From the NCBI GenBank assembly GCA_013115135.1, contig JABANP010000792.1, forward strand, positions 1 to 17,027: a stretch of DNA of 17,027 bases, written 5' to 3'. The translations under genes were made by a program, and so were the position numbers. Each line of letters begins with the position of its first letter. Position 1 is the first letter of the stretch. The notes beneath the pieces are model-generated. The model made no database searches. It was not told the DNA's origin and saw only the letters and a program-made list of their open reading frames with translations. The DNA is from Perkinsus olseni (lineage: Eukaryota > Perkinsozoa > Perkinsida > Perkinsidae). Below, in pieces: positions 9,483-17,027 of this stretch.

Positions 9483-10617
9483 ATGAGTGGAGATGATGAC
9501 GGCTCGGAGTTTACTTTCGGGGTAAGAACTTCATACAGTACACCCCTGTACTGATTCAGTTCGTAGGGGACTCATAGTGTCTTGCTTTTGAGTTGACCTG
9601 GTATCTTTTTCCTCCGTATCTCGCACTGTTCAACCTCTAGATCCAACTTGCTGTTGTCTCGTGTCGAAACAGTAGAACCTCGTACTGTAGCTGCTGACCT
9701 CGTACGTGCTGCCGCTGCCTCAGCCACCACTTGTTCGAACAGTGATAGTCGAGATCTACCGTATAGCCCTCAGTGTGGGAGGAGGGTGGCACTATCGTAC
9801 CGTTTCAGGTTGGAGAGATGTCCAAGGCACTGGCAGCTGGCGAGCGAGCGTCTCCTGAGATGACGGCCGAGGCCACCTTGGCTGAGTCTCCGGCCGAAGA
9901 CTCACCCGAGGAAGACAAGCAACCCCCAGTGAAAGAGAATACCACCGGCGTGGAGGGGCAGAGCGGAGGAGGGGATTCCGACAGCAGGGTGAGACTCCTG
10001 CTGAGATGATGGATGATGATAGCTGTTCACTCAGCCCTCCACGCAAGACCCAAAACAACACACCTTCACATTCGGCAACAGTGAGACCTCGGCCAAGATG
10101 ATACAGCAGGCGGCGGCTCAGTTCAAAGAGCCTCGGCAGCAAGATAACCAGCAGCAGCTGCCATCGCAGGGCCCTCCCTGTCGATCAACGGCAGCCTTAT
10201 GTGGAGCCACTTTATCCGGACAACACACCCCAGGTCCCTGTGGGGTATCCACCAGCGCAGCAATACGGCTACAGTGCGCAGGGCTGGGCCCCGGGTGCGC
10301 ATCCAATACCCTACCCTGCTTATGGCCACTACGGCGTAGCTCCAGCCTTCGTGGAGCCTTCATTGCCGATGATGGTACCATACAGTGCACCAGCACCTCC
10401 ACCGTTGCCGGCGACCTATACTCAAGCCCGGGGTGTCGAGCGGAGAGCGTCGAGGAGTAGATCGTTCGATGAGTATTATTATGATGAGAGCGTGGTGAAG
10501 AGCTTCCATGAGCAGGCAGGGCCCGAGCCCGGGAGAGACTGGAAGTGTTTGCTAGGCATGGCATGCACAGTGTGTTCAATCACAGCAGGGAGTATTGCCG
10601 TCATTTTACTAAGATGA
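9483..10617 (+). CDS. FTFG-motif, Pro/Tyr-rich tail-anchored protein, unknown function
   Basis: I do not recognise this protein. Exons 9483-9521, 9809-9988, 10035-10120 and 10170-10617 give 250 residues in one frame. The N-terminus is MSGDDDGSEFTFG. An acidic, Ser/Pro/Glu-rich low-complexity stretch follows, then a second FTFG (HTFTFGN). Next comes a Pro/Tyr/Gln/Gly-rich region (GYPPAQQYGYSAQGWAPG) and an Arg/Ser patch (RRASRSRSFDEYYYDE). The C-terminus is one hydrophobic segment (CLLGMACTVCSITAGSIAVI) ending LLR, so the likely topology is tail-anchored with the bulk cytosolic. FTFG fits the FxFG core of nucleoporins, but two copies are too few to assign that role. Intron 1 is long (287 nt); the others are 46 and 49 nt. 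The exon 3-4 junction uses donor GTTCAAAG, weaker than usual, but it is needed to keep the frame. Confidence 0.7.
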
Positions 10618-10683
10618 AGCTGTTCAAAGCCTCGGAGTGTTGCGTTACAGCAGCTTCTGTAAGCTCGTGTCACCAGTGGCGTC
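10618..10683 (+). promoter_or_regulatory. 66-bp spacer between two short genes
   Basis: The shortest intergenic gap in the window. CACCAG lies about 8 nt before the next ATG and could serve as an acceptor. No promoter element is visible in so short a space. Confidence 0.3.
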
Positions 10684-11221
10684 ATGACTGGGCCTAATGG
10701 TGGAAGGGGAGCCCCTCCATTGGAGATGGTTATGGAAGATCGGACAGACTCGTCGGTCTCTGCGGTTACGTCGGAACACTACAGCGCAGTCGAGGAGCAG
10801 GTGGGCCTCAACGGACGGGGTGCCTCCCCCATTGCTTGATTCTTAGGGAGTCCCAGCTTGGGCTTCTACTGAAGGGGCTTTCACGAGTGAGCACTGCGAT
10901 TCTGGAGACAGGTATCAGCGTATCTTTTACTCCGTGTAGGGCAAGAGTGCACCTTGGATACCCACACTGATGAGCTGCACAACCTAAGCCTAGAGTTATC
11001 CGCGGAGTGCCAGGAGCAAGGGCAGCAGCTGCAGCGGGACAAAACAGTAGCAGTTAACTTCGAGAGTCGCAAAGGAACCCTTCGCTTTTCAGTTTCAGAA
11101 CGAGTTGGTAAACGACATCAATAGAGTGTGGCAGGAGTGTGTGGAGCTCGTCGGCCACGACCGTTTGATGGCTGAGTTCGACCGTCAGCGACATGAAGCT
11201 GATGTGACCAATGAGACGTGA
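10684..11221 (+). CDS. Small coiled-coil protein, unknown function
   Basis: I do not recognise this protein. Exons 10684-10800, 10847-10886, 10940-11046 and 11093-11221 give 130 residues, with introns of 46, 53 and 46 nt and good GT-AG sites. The first 50 residues are Gly/Ser/Glu-rich and probably disordered. From residue 53 the chain is hydrophilic and helical with Leu heptads (DELHNLSLELSAECQEQGQQ). A second helix follows after the last intron (FQNELVNDINRVWQECVELV). The size and two-helix layout resemble small subunits of coiled-coil assemblies such as BLOC/BORC or axonemal and kinetochore factors, but no specific motif supports any of these. The frame is kept across all four exons, which favours a real gene. 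Confidence 0.68.
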
Positions 11222-12271
11222 ATAAGAATGAATTGTGTTCAGGGAGTGTGATCTGCCTGGCTCCATCAATTAGGCAGTGAAAAGCTCTACCACGGTGTTG
11301 AACCGACGCGACTCGCTATGAACTACCCAAGAATGTGCTTATTACGGAAATTCAATCTAAGAGCCCCTCTCAATGGGGCACTCTTTGAAGTTTTCTCTCA
11401 CCCCCGACGAACACTCGCGCCAAACAGAGTGGAAACGATTACCCCACCTAGAACGATTCATCGGTGGATGGCGAATCAATTCAGATTAGACCGAGTTGTT
11501 TCACCATCGTGTCCCAATGGGGCCCTTAGAGCTCTCCCAAAGGGGTAAGCGTTGGTGGAAGTGAACCAACTATCATCATCTTATTTCAACTGTCATCAGT
11601 TCATGACATTCTTCAAACTAATAGCCTCGAACACTTCTCGGGTGCTTAGCGTCAACCCTGGCCCCAACACGAAGCGTTCCGACGATGACATCAACCCCTC
11701 AAATCAGCGGTTGTGACTTCTCTCAGGCGCCAATGGTCATGAGAGATCGCTCACATTACCGTTGCGAGCTGACCAATGTACGAGGGATCGAGAATAGGTT
11801 GATCATCATTTAAATTCTCAGTCCTGGCTAGCTAGGTCATAGTTCGGCACGGCTACTGGCGGTAGCATTTATGTGACCGACTCAGAAATAATGTTACGTC
11901 ATCATAGATTATCTTCCGTCAGGAGAAGAGAACATCAAAAGAACTCAACACAAACTTGCTCATCATATCCGGGCTGAAAATGTGGTACAACACTAGCGGA
12001 AAGGGACATGTGACACAAAGACCCTCGAGGGGAGGATACTCGATCGGAGCTACCGCGATACAGGGTGGACGATGAGCCGCAACACTGAGCTTCTTCGATG
12101 TCGAAGCGACGTAACTGGATGCCAACTTGAGTAAGATGAAGTCGTTAAGTCCTCCCAGTGAAAGACAATCTGCGAGCCCAACAGCCTGGTAGGCTATCAA
12201 CCGAAAAGACGGAAATAGATGAGACATCCTCATGCAAAGGCCGAGAGGCGAACTCGAAATTTAATGAAACT
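11222..12271. other. Gene-poor stretch left of the retroelement
   Basis: About 1 kb with no recognisable gene. Two ATG-initiated frames exist: 11318-11548 on the plus strand (76 aa) and 11919-12233 on the minus strand (104 aa, hydrophobic). Neither shows a known motif or splices into anything longer that I can support. The plus frame contains two similar DNA segments (CAATGGGGC at 11371-11379 and again near 11516-11524), the first in a short hairpin with GCCCC at 11363. This may be old transposon sequence or intergenic DNA. Confidence 0.4.
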
Positions 12272-12285
12272 GGGCACTGACGGTC
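12272..12285. repeat. Left target-site duplication
   Basis: GGGCACTGACGGTC here is identical to 12775-12788. The two 14-mers exactly bracket the retroelement, as target-primed insertion would produce. Joining the flanks recreates a single unbroken copy followed by TAATTGACCG. Confidence 0.88.
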
Positions 12286-12305
12286 AATTCAATTCAATTC
12301 AATTC
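12286..12305. repeat. AATTC pentanucleotide tail, four copies
   Basis: Four perfect AATTC units, equivalent to TTGAA repeats on the element's own strand. Short 3' repeat tails of this kind are typical of several non-LTR clades that do not use poly(A). Confidence 0.9.
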
Positions 12306-12604
12306 AAACTTTATTGCCTGGGCATTACAAGCTCAAAGCTTATCGCCCATCACACGACCCGCGCAAGCGGATCCCGATATGGTTAGACCCAACCATAGAG
12401 CCTTAAAACAACAGAGGTTAATCAATCTTCCATGATCAGCTCGGAGGCTCTTGAGAGGAACTTCGTCACAACTACGTCGTGCAGCCAGGAAAGGCGAGGA
12501 GGGAGGCATGCCGCACTGGGCAGCCTACTAGGCATGAGGGAGAAAGAAGGTGAAAAGAGGATTAAGTAGTCCCAGGACCAACAACTGCGATTGCGGAAAC
12601 CCAG

Positions 12605-12623
12605 ATGATTAGAATCTAATCAT
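12605..12623. repeat. 9-bp palindrome inside the retroelement
   Basis: ATGATTAGA and TCTAATCAT are perfect reverse complements separated by one A. It lies in the element body just before the putative C-terminal coding segment, where it brings stop codons into the frame. Function unknown. Confidence 0.7.
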
Positions 12624-12774
12624 TAGATGGTGAGAGGATGTGTAGTAAAGGAGGGCCCAACCAATACCGAGTCACCAGCAAGGGGGACGTATGGGTATGG
12701 CAGGTTCGATCTCTACTTCGTACCGGGAGAACCCCGGCCACCCTCACGCGACGTTGACGCGTAGAGACCTGTGA

Positions 12775-12788
12775 GGGCACTGACGGTC
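12775..12788. repeat. Right target-site duplication
   Basis: Second perfect copy of GGGCACTGACGGTC, marking the 5' (truncated) end of the minus-strand element. Confidence 0.88.
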
Positions 12789-13329
12789 TAATTGACCGAA
12801 TGCAGTTACCAATGAACAACGTAAGATTCTGCGCGATCGTTTCACCATCGCGCCCGCCCCTACAATCGATATCTCTTGACGAAGCCTGGTCTGGAGTAGA
12901 CTGATCTGTGGCCTTCTTCGGGTGTACAAGGCGTATTAGGCTATCTCATGTTCTGTTCATCGTACGGCTGAGCTCCCTAGTAGCGGTAGTCTTCGTGACA
13001 GATGTGGCCGGTCGGTAATGTGGGTTGAAAATGGCGCGAAGTTTGAGCTGAACTCATCAGCGTATCATCTCGGTGGTGGCAATCAGCCTCTTTCTACCTC
13101 TTCTGGTCGTCTTTTGAGCTGATTCTGGAAGGTGGTGTGTCGTGGGAAATGGTTCTATGAGGGTGGAAGGACTTGCATGAGAAACGGGGCTTCGTACTTG
13201 AAGGGCTGTGGAACTAAGCCCAGGCTGATTGGCACATTGACCTGTTTCGTATCTTCCTTGGGTCAAGCTTGGATACATGTATCGTAGTTTATTTGCCGCG
13301 GCTGAACTCCTCCCTATTTTCCCATCACA
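12789..13329 (+). promoter_or_regulatory. Upstream region of CCT8
   Basis: About 540 bp with no gene. A perfect 7-bp inverted repeat (GCGCGAT 12831-12837, ATCGCGC 12847-12853, 9-nt loop) lies at the left. A pyrimidine-rich stretch (CCTCCCTATTTTCCCATC) precedes the CCT8 ATG directly. No TATA-like box is clear. The region probably holds the CCT8 promoter and 5' UTR, by position only. Confidence 0.4.
12831..12853. repeat. Hairpin-forming inverted repeat
   Basis: GCGCGAT and ATCGCGC form a 7-bp GC-rich stem with loop CGTTTCACC. A related arm sequence (AAATCGCGC/GCGCGATTT) recurs at 16862-16894. Confidence 0.6.
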
Positions 13330-15819
13330 ATGTTCAAAGGCCCCGTGGGAATTCAATCACTTTTGAAGGACGGCACTCAGAGCTACGCCGGAGTCGACGA
13401 GGCCCTGTTGAAGAACATGGAGGCCAGCAAATACGTCTCGGAGATTACCAGGGTAAAAAGAGGGGAGAGGATACGCCAGTAAACTCCTACCGCACTTTTC
13501 AGACATCGCTCGGGCCCTGCGGCACCAACAAACTGATTGTGAATCATATTAACAAACACTTTGTAACCAGCGACACTGCGACCATGCTCAAGGAGCTCGA
13601 CGTACGATCACAACTGGTGCTGTTAGCCGGCTTTCAGGAGACCTGCTGTTCTCTCAGATATACCATCCTGCCGCTAAGCTGGTGGTGATGGCCGTCCAGG
13701 CGCAGGAACAGGAATGTGGTGATGGTGAGTTTCGGTACTGGGTAGTGGTAGCGTTGATAGGGCCATTATTTCAGCTACTAATTTGGTATCGATTCTTATC
13801 GGTGAGTTGCTTGAGAACGCTGAGCAGCTTTTGAAGCAAGGCATTCATGCTTCGGATATCATCCGTGGATACGAGATGGCCGGTAGTAGTCCCTTCGAGC
13901 TAGTCCTGGTCGCGCACGCTCATTCTTTAGGCGACCGTGTGGTGAAGTACCTGAATGATAATGACGATTTGGTCGCCTACACCCTAGGGGATGTCAAGAG
14001 TGTTGACCAGGTAAGATCGCAGTAGGAGGATGTGACGACAGCATCATCGACGATCATCTTTCAGATCAGCACAGCCATCAAGTCCGTTTTGGGCGCCAAG
14101 CAGTACGGCCTCGAGGACACTTTGGTGAGGCTCACAGCTACCAGCTTTCGATCTGCGAGTTATCATCCTGCTGCTCAGACTCGCCTCGTCGCCTCCGCCT
14201 GCTGTTCGGTGATGCCTGAGGACCCCAAGAAGTTCGACATCGATAACATTCGCGTTGCCAAGTTACCTGGATGCGGCAACATGTAGACAGGCTTCGTCAG
14301 CTCGTCGCTTCCTGTATCTTATCCCTTGTCAGTCACAACTCGTACGTTGTGGATGGTATGGTAACTACCAGGGACACCATGGGTATCGAGAAGCATAAGA
14401 AAAACTGCAAGGTGAGCACCGGCCCTCCCCAGCGCTCAGTCCGCAGAGCACCCTTGTTCAGGTCGCTGTGTACGGTTGCGGTCTCGAGATGACCGGTACA
14501 GAGACTCAAGGCACGGTCCTTCTCGAGTCAGGAAAGCAATTGATGGACTTCGCCAAGGGGGAGGAGAAGAAGATGGAAGAATTCGTAATAATGGCGTATC
14601 TTAGGTTGACCCTAGAGTTGCATCCATGCAGGTCCAAAGCCTGGTTGACGCTGGTGTCGAGGCGGTTATCGTCGGAGGAGCCATCCAGGACATCGCCCTT
14701 CACTTCCTCAACAAGCATCATATCTTAGCAATCAAATGTGAGCCGCTCGCAGCTCTTCCGAAAGAGTCATTTCGGCTTGACAGGCACTTCCAAATTCGAA
14801 ATGCGCCGACTCTGCCGTACCCTCGGCGCCACTGGTATCGTCCGTCTGGGCGCCCCCCTTCCTGATGAGCTCGGGTATGCTGAGAGCATCGATGTTGAGG
14901 AGATCTCCAGCGCAAAGGTCAGTCCGGAGCCAGCACTCCCGGGTTTGCAGGCACCATCCGGCCTCAGGTGACGGTTGTTCGAGCCGCGGACTCGAAGGTC
15001 TCGACTATCGTCCTGAGAGGGGCTACTGCCAACTTCCTCGATGAGGTGATAACGATACTGAACTTGGGTTTGGGGCGGATGTAGCCGCTTAGGTCGAGCG
15101 CGCCATTGATGATGCCGTCAACGTTGTCCGATGCTGTGCCGTGAAGGGACAGAGACAGTAGGAGGGACCGGGGCTAGAACCTGTGCGGATTTCTACTGTG
15201 CAGGTTCGTCGTTGGAGGTGGCGGCTGCGAGATCTCTCTGGGACTCGACGTTGCCAAGTTCGGTCAGGAATGTTCCGGTAAGAACTATTTGACTGACCTT
15301 CCTTAGCAGATCTCTTCTTCACAGGCCTCGAGCAGTACGCAGTCCTGAAGTTCGCGGAGTCATTGGAGGTCGTCGCCAACATCATAGCTGAGAACGCCGG
15401 CCTTAACGCCATGGACGCCGTCACAACGTCGGTTACAGCAACTTACGAGGACTAGCCCTCATGTGCTGTCTCTTCAGTTTGAAGGCTGCCCACGCTTCCG
15501 GCCAGACCAAGATGTGCGTTGACGTCGATGCCCCCAACCGCCGCGCTTCCCCTATTTGCGACGCTGGTAGTACTTCGCGAGCCCTCGTCGTTGTGTACTC
15601 CCGCGGTTTTAGTTGCTAAGTCGATCCTGGACAATCGCGGGATCAAGTCCTGGGCGATCCGGCTGGCCATCGATACCGTCTTGACCATCCTCAGAATTCA
15701 GCACATCATCGTTGCTAAGCAGGCTGGTGGCCCTCAAACCAAGGTAGCAACGCCCCTTGTAATTCCCCACACACGTTAAGTTGTGGTCTCAGGGAACCCC
15801 CTACGTTGATGAAGACTAA
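13330..15819 (+). CDS. CCT8: CCT8, theta subunit of the TRiC/CCT chaperonin
   Basis: One of eight subunits of the cytosolic group II chaperonin that folds actin, tubulin and WD-repeat proteins using ATP. Exons: 13330-13452, 13503-13601, 13658-13724, 13775-13882, 13931-14010, 14065-14124, 14179-14282, 14333-14411, 14462-14584, 14632-14737, 14784-14917, 14968-15045, 15093-15157, 15204-15277, 15325-15427, 15478-15566, 15613-15743, 15793-15819. They give 549 residues (human CCT8 548). The 17 introns are all 46-57 nt. Theta-type identity comes from LLKDGTQSYAGVDEALLKNM, LGPCGTNKLIVNHINKHFVT, DNIRVAKLPGCG, GTETQGTVLLES, DFAKGEE, LRRLCRTLGATGIVRL-type sequence (here MRRLCRTLGATGIVRLG) and AKQAGGPQTK before the acidic tail. 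The nucleotide-binding GDGT motif reads GDAT (residues 95-98). The late Gly-rich loop reads VGGGGCEI (412-419). Exon 15 ends at a GTCGGT donor, chosen because it alone keeps the frame into LKAAHASGQTK. Confidence 0.96.
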
Positions 15820-15927
15820 GGCGAATACGTAATCCTTCACACACACCCGCCTCCCTCGACTAGCATTGAAATATCGTGTCTCTGAGATTACTGGTCGTCT
15901 TGTGTTGAATCAGTAGTCTGCAAAGGA
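15820..15927. other. CCT8 3' flank
   Basis: Presumed 3' UTR and spacer. It has a short CA-rich run (CACACACACC near 15838) and no canonical AATAAA. Confidence 0.35.
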
Positions 15928-16386
15928 ATGGTATTGGGTATTGGTATTGTTGCTTCGCCGGCAAAACTCTACATCGGAAACCCGCTCGCCGATCAATCGT
16001 CATGTTGATATGTGGATGCCGGTGAACGCAGGTTCGAAGTTGAGACGCGTACTCGCTGAAGATATCCCCGTGCGCTGGCATAACGGTCTCACTCTAGCTC
16101 AGAGAGACATCTGGATGGTGCTAGATTATTCATCCGGACCCTCATTTGTGCACTATAGCGACAACTACTTTCATTGCTCCTACGTACCCACCTTGCTCTG
16201 TGCGCCTTTGCTCGTTGTACGTACGTTCGTCCCAGTGAACACGTGCGTTCCTCGTCATGCTATGGAACATACGGTCACCCTAAATCCAACAACTACATCA
16301 GTTTTTTGCGAATTCCTCCCGAGTCCGGTTTTACCTTTCTAGGCCGCACCCCACTGAGTTATAGTGCATCTGAGCAATTTCCATTT
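15928..16386 (+). pseudogene. Unresolved coding-like patch, unknown product
   Basis: Three overlapping plus-strand frames look coding in part. From ATG 15928 comes GIVASPAKLYIGNPLADQSS. A second frame reads AGSKLRRVLAEDIPVRWHNG and RDIWMVLDYSSGPSFVHYSD. From about 16170 a third reads YGTYGHPKSNNYISFLRIPP and ends at a stop at 16384-16386. A GT-AG pair (donor at 16181, acceptor ending 16230) has the typical length but the wrong phase to join the last two. Either splice sites are non-obvious or this is a decayed gene. I recognise no family. Confidence 0.25.
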
Positions 16387-16512
16387 TAATGGACCGCGCG
16401 CCATTACCTCCCGAGGTGAGAGCCTCATAAAGCAGCTCATGTGACGAACGTCGCAAGCCTTGAGCGCTGGGTCGTTACCGTCAATAAGAGGTTCCAGTCA
16501 TGTTATCGGTGA

Positions 16513-16529
16513 GCTCGCAATTTGCGAGC
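16513..16529. repeat. 8-bp palindrome
   Basis: GCTCGCAA and TTGCGAGC are perfect complements around a single T. It could be a dimeric protein-binding site. Confidence 0.6.
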
Positions 16530-16805
16530 CGCTACGGCATCATCGAACATCACAGACCAGCCTGTCAGGGTAGCAACACGCATGGTACAGCACGCAAACA
16601 CAATCCTTGGAGCGCCGCGAATGCATCGTACAGCGCAGGTTCTGTGCAGCAGAAGCCCGCAGAACGGCGTTGGCATTGCTAATCCAGGGTCCGGCTGAGT
16701 AACCTCCAGGGCGTAGAGGAGTGAACCCACCCCCGTTGTCTGATTTCCGGGGCTCCAACGGCTGGGTAAGCCGACCAATGACAGTCCCGGACTGGGACAG
16801 CCTGG

Positions 16806-16828
16806 CTGTCACAGGTGCTGCGTGACAG
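16806..16828. repeat. 7-bp inverted repeat
   Basis: CTGTCAC and GTGACAG form a stem with loop AGGTGCTGC. A further TGACAG lies just upstream near 16779, so CTGTCA/TGACAG arms occur three times within 50 bp. Confidence 0.6.
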
Positions 16829-16861
16829 TGGCTCACCAATATAGCACCTTTGAGATCTTGA

Positions 16862-16894
16862 AAATCGCGCAGAGCCTCTCCCCTGGCGCGATTT
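16862..16894. repeat. 9-bp inverted repeat, 15-nt loop
   Basis: AAATCGCGC and GCGCGATTT form a perfect 9-bp stem around AGAGCCTCTCCCCTG. No T-run follows, so it does not look like a simple terminator. Confidence 0.65.
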
Positions 16895-17027
16895 CGGAAG
16901 AAGGCTTATTGACTAAACCTGTGACCGTCAACATGCTCAGTTCATGTGCAGGGCCACTGCAGGGATAGCGATGGTGTCACTCGGCGCCACACGACTTGTC
17001 TCTACGACTGGAGTTCTCTGCGCCACC

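Larger units (their letters stand above)
12286..12774 (-). mobile_element. 5'-truncated non-LTR retroelement (LINE or LINE-tailed SINE)
   Basis: Read on the minus strand, the 489-bp element ends in an AATAAA signal (complement of TTTATT near 12310-12315) and a tail of TTGAA repeats (AATTC four times on the plus strand, 12286-12305). A perfect 14-bp target-site duplication flanks it. Before the 3' region a minus-strand frame encodes WLHDVVVTKFLSRASELI and stops after MED, which could be the C-terminus of a reverse-transcriptase ORF. Upstream of that, stops interrupt every long frame, so no enzyme can be made. I found no convincing A/B-box head in the element's own orientation, so a truncated LINE is favoured over a SINE. 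The intact duplication suggests a recent insertion. Confidence 0.82.
16387..17027. other. Right end: inverted repeats, no recognised gene
   Basis: About 640 bp with several perfect short inverted repeats listed separately. A minus-strand frame at 16540-16839 (99 aa, containing SDNGGGFTPLRPGGYSAGPW) is open, but it has no recognisable domain and no supporting splice structure. It could be part of a gene running in from the right edge. Confidence 0.35.

Noticed and set aside
10098..10460. Continuing the Gln-rich frame past 10120 (QQDNQQQLPSQ) as coding
   Set aside because: A 49-nt GT-AG intron at 10121-10169 keeps the frame into the Tyr/Pro-rich exon and the membrane anchor. The read-through frame gives a low-complexity tail and an early stop.
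10118..10579. Minus-strand 153-codon frame opposite the FTFG gene
   Set aside because: It is a shadow of the Pro/Tyr-rich plus-strand exon, without motifs of its own.
16540..16839. Minus-strand 99-codon frame at the right end as a gene
   Set aside because: No domain, start context or splice partner supports it. It is mentioned only as a possibility in the regional note.
1..17027. CRISPR array, bacterial operon, prophage or rRNA
   Set aside because: No spaced direct repeats, ribosome-binding sites or rRNA sequence are present. Spliceosomal introns throughout exclude a prokaryotic source.

Overview
The window reads as nuclear DNA of an intron-dense unicellular eukaryote. The protein genes are conserved eukaryotic ones (VPS11, a protein prenyltransferase alpha subunit, CCT8). 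They are cut into 18 to 32 exons by very short GT-AG introns, mostly 37-60 nt. The gene order is compact, all on one strand, and the coding sequence is moderately GC-rich. This architecture suggests an alveolate, most likely Perkinsus or a close relative. That assignment rests on gene structure and gene content only, without a database search, so hold it at about 0.6.

Layout, all genes on the + strand: (1) 351-1081, a small orphan protein carrying the C2H2 zinc-finger module of PRMT3 but no methyltransferase domain. (2) 1222-7316, VPS11, the RING-bearing core subunit of the HOPS/CORVET endolysosomal tethering complexes; my model has 32 exons and 1141 codons in one consistent frame. A tRNA-Val(CAC) gene at 4963-5036 lies inside one of its introns. 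(3) 7427-9382, the alpha subunit of farnesyl/geranylgeranyltransferase I, 11 exons. (4) 9483-10617, an unrecognised 250-residue protein with two FTFG motifs, a Pro/Tyr/Gln-rich middle and a C-terminal membrane anchor, 4 exons. (5) 10684-11221, an unrecognised 130-residue coiled-coil protein, 4 exons. These five genes are separated by only 66-140 bp. (6) After about 2.1 kb without a convincing gene comes 13330-15819, CCT8 (TRiC/CCT theta subunit), 18 exons and 549 residues, which matches the family length almost exactly.

The gene-poor stretch 11222-13329 contains a truncated non-LTR retroelement on the minus strand (12286-12774). It has an AATAAA signal, a (TTGAA)n tail and a perfect 14-bp target-site duplication. 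The last 1.2 kb (15820-17027) has an unresolved coding-like patch and a cluster of short perfect inverted repeats, but no gene I can name.

The genes are unrelated housekeeping functions (vesicle tethering, protein prenylation, tubulin/actin folding). Nothing suggests a joint pathway. The one loose link is that Rab/Rho-type GTPases, which prenyltransferases modify or resemble in substrate class, recruit tethering complexes such as HOPS. The most interesting items are the nested tRNA whose T-run terminator doubles as the polypyrimidine tract of the host intron, the stand-alone PRMT3-type zinc finger, the cleanly bounded retroelement, and perfect B-box (TFIIIC) motifs in two ordinary short introns.
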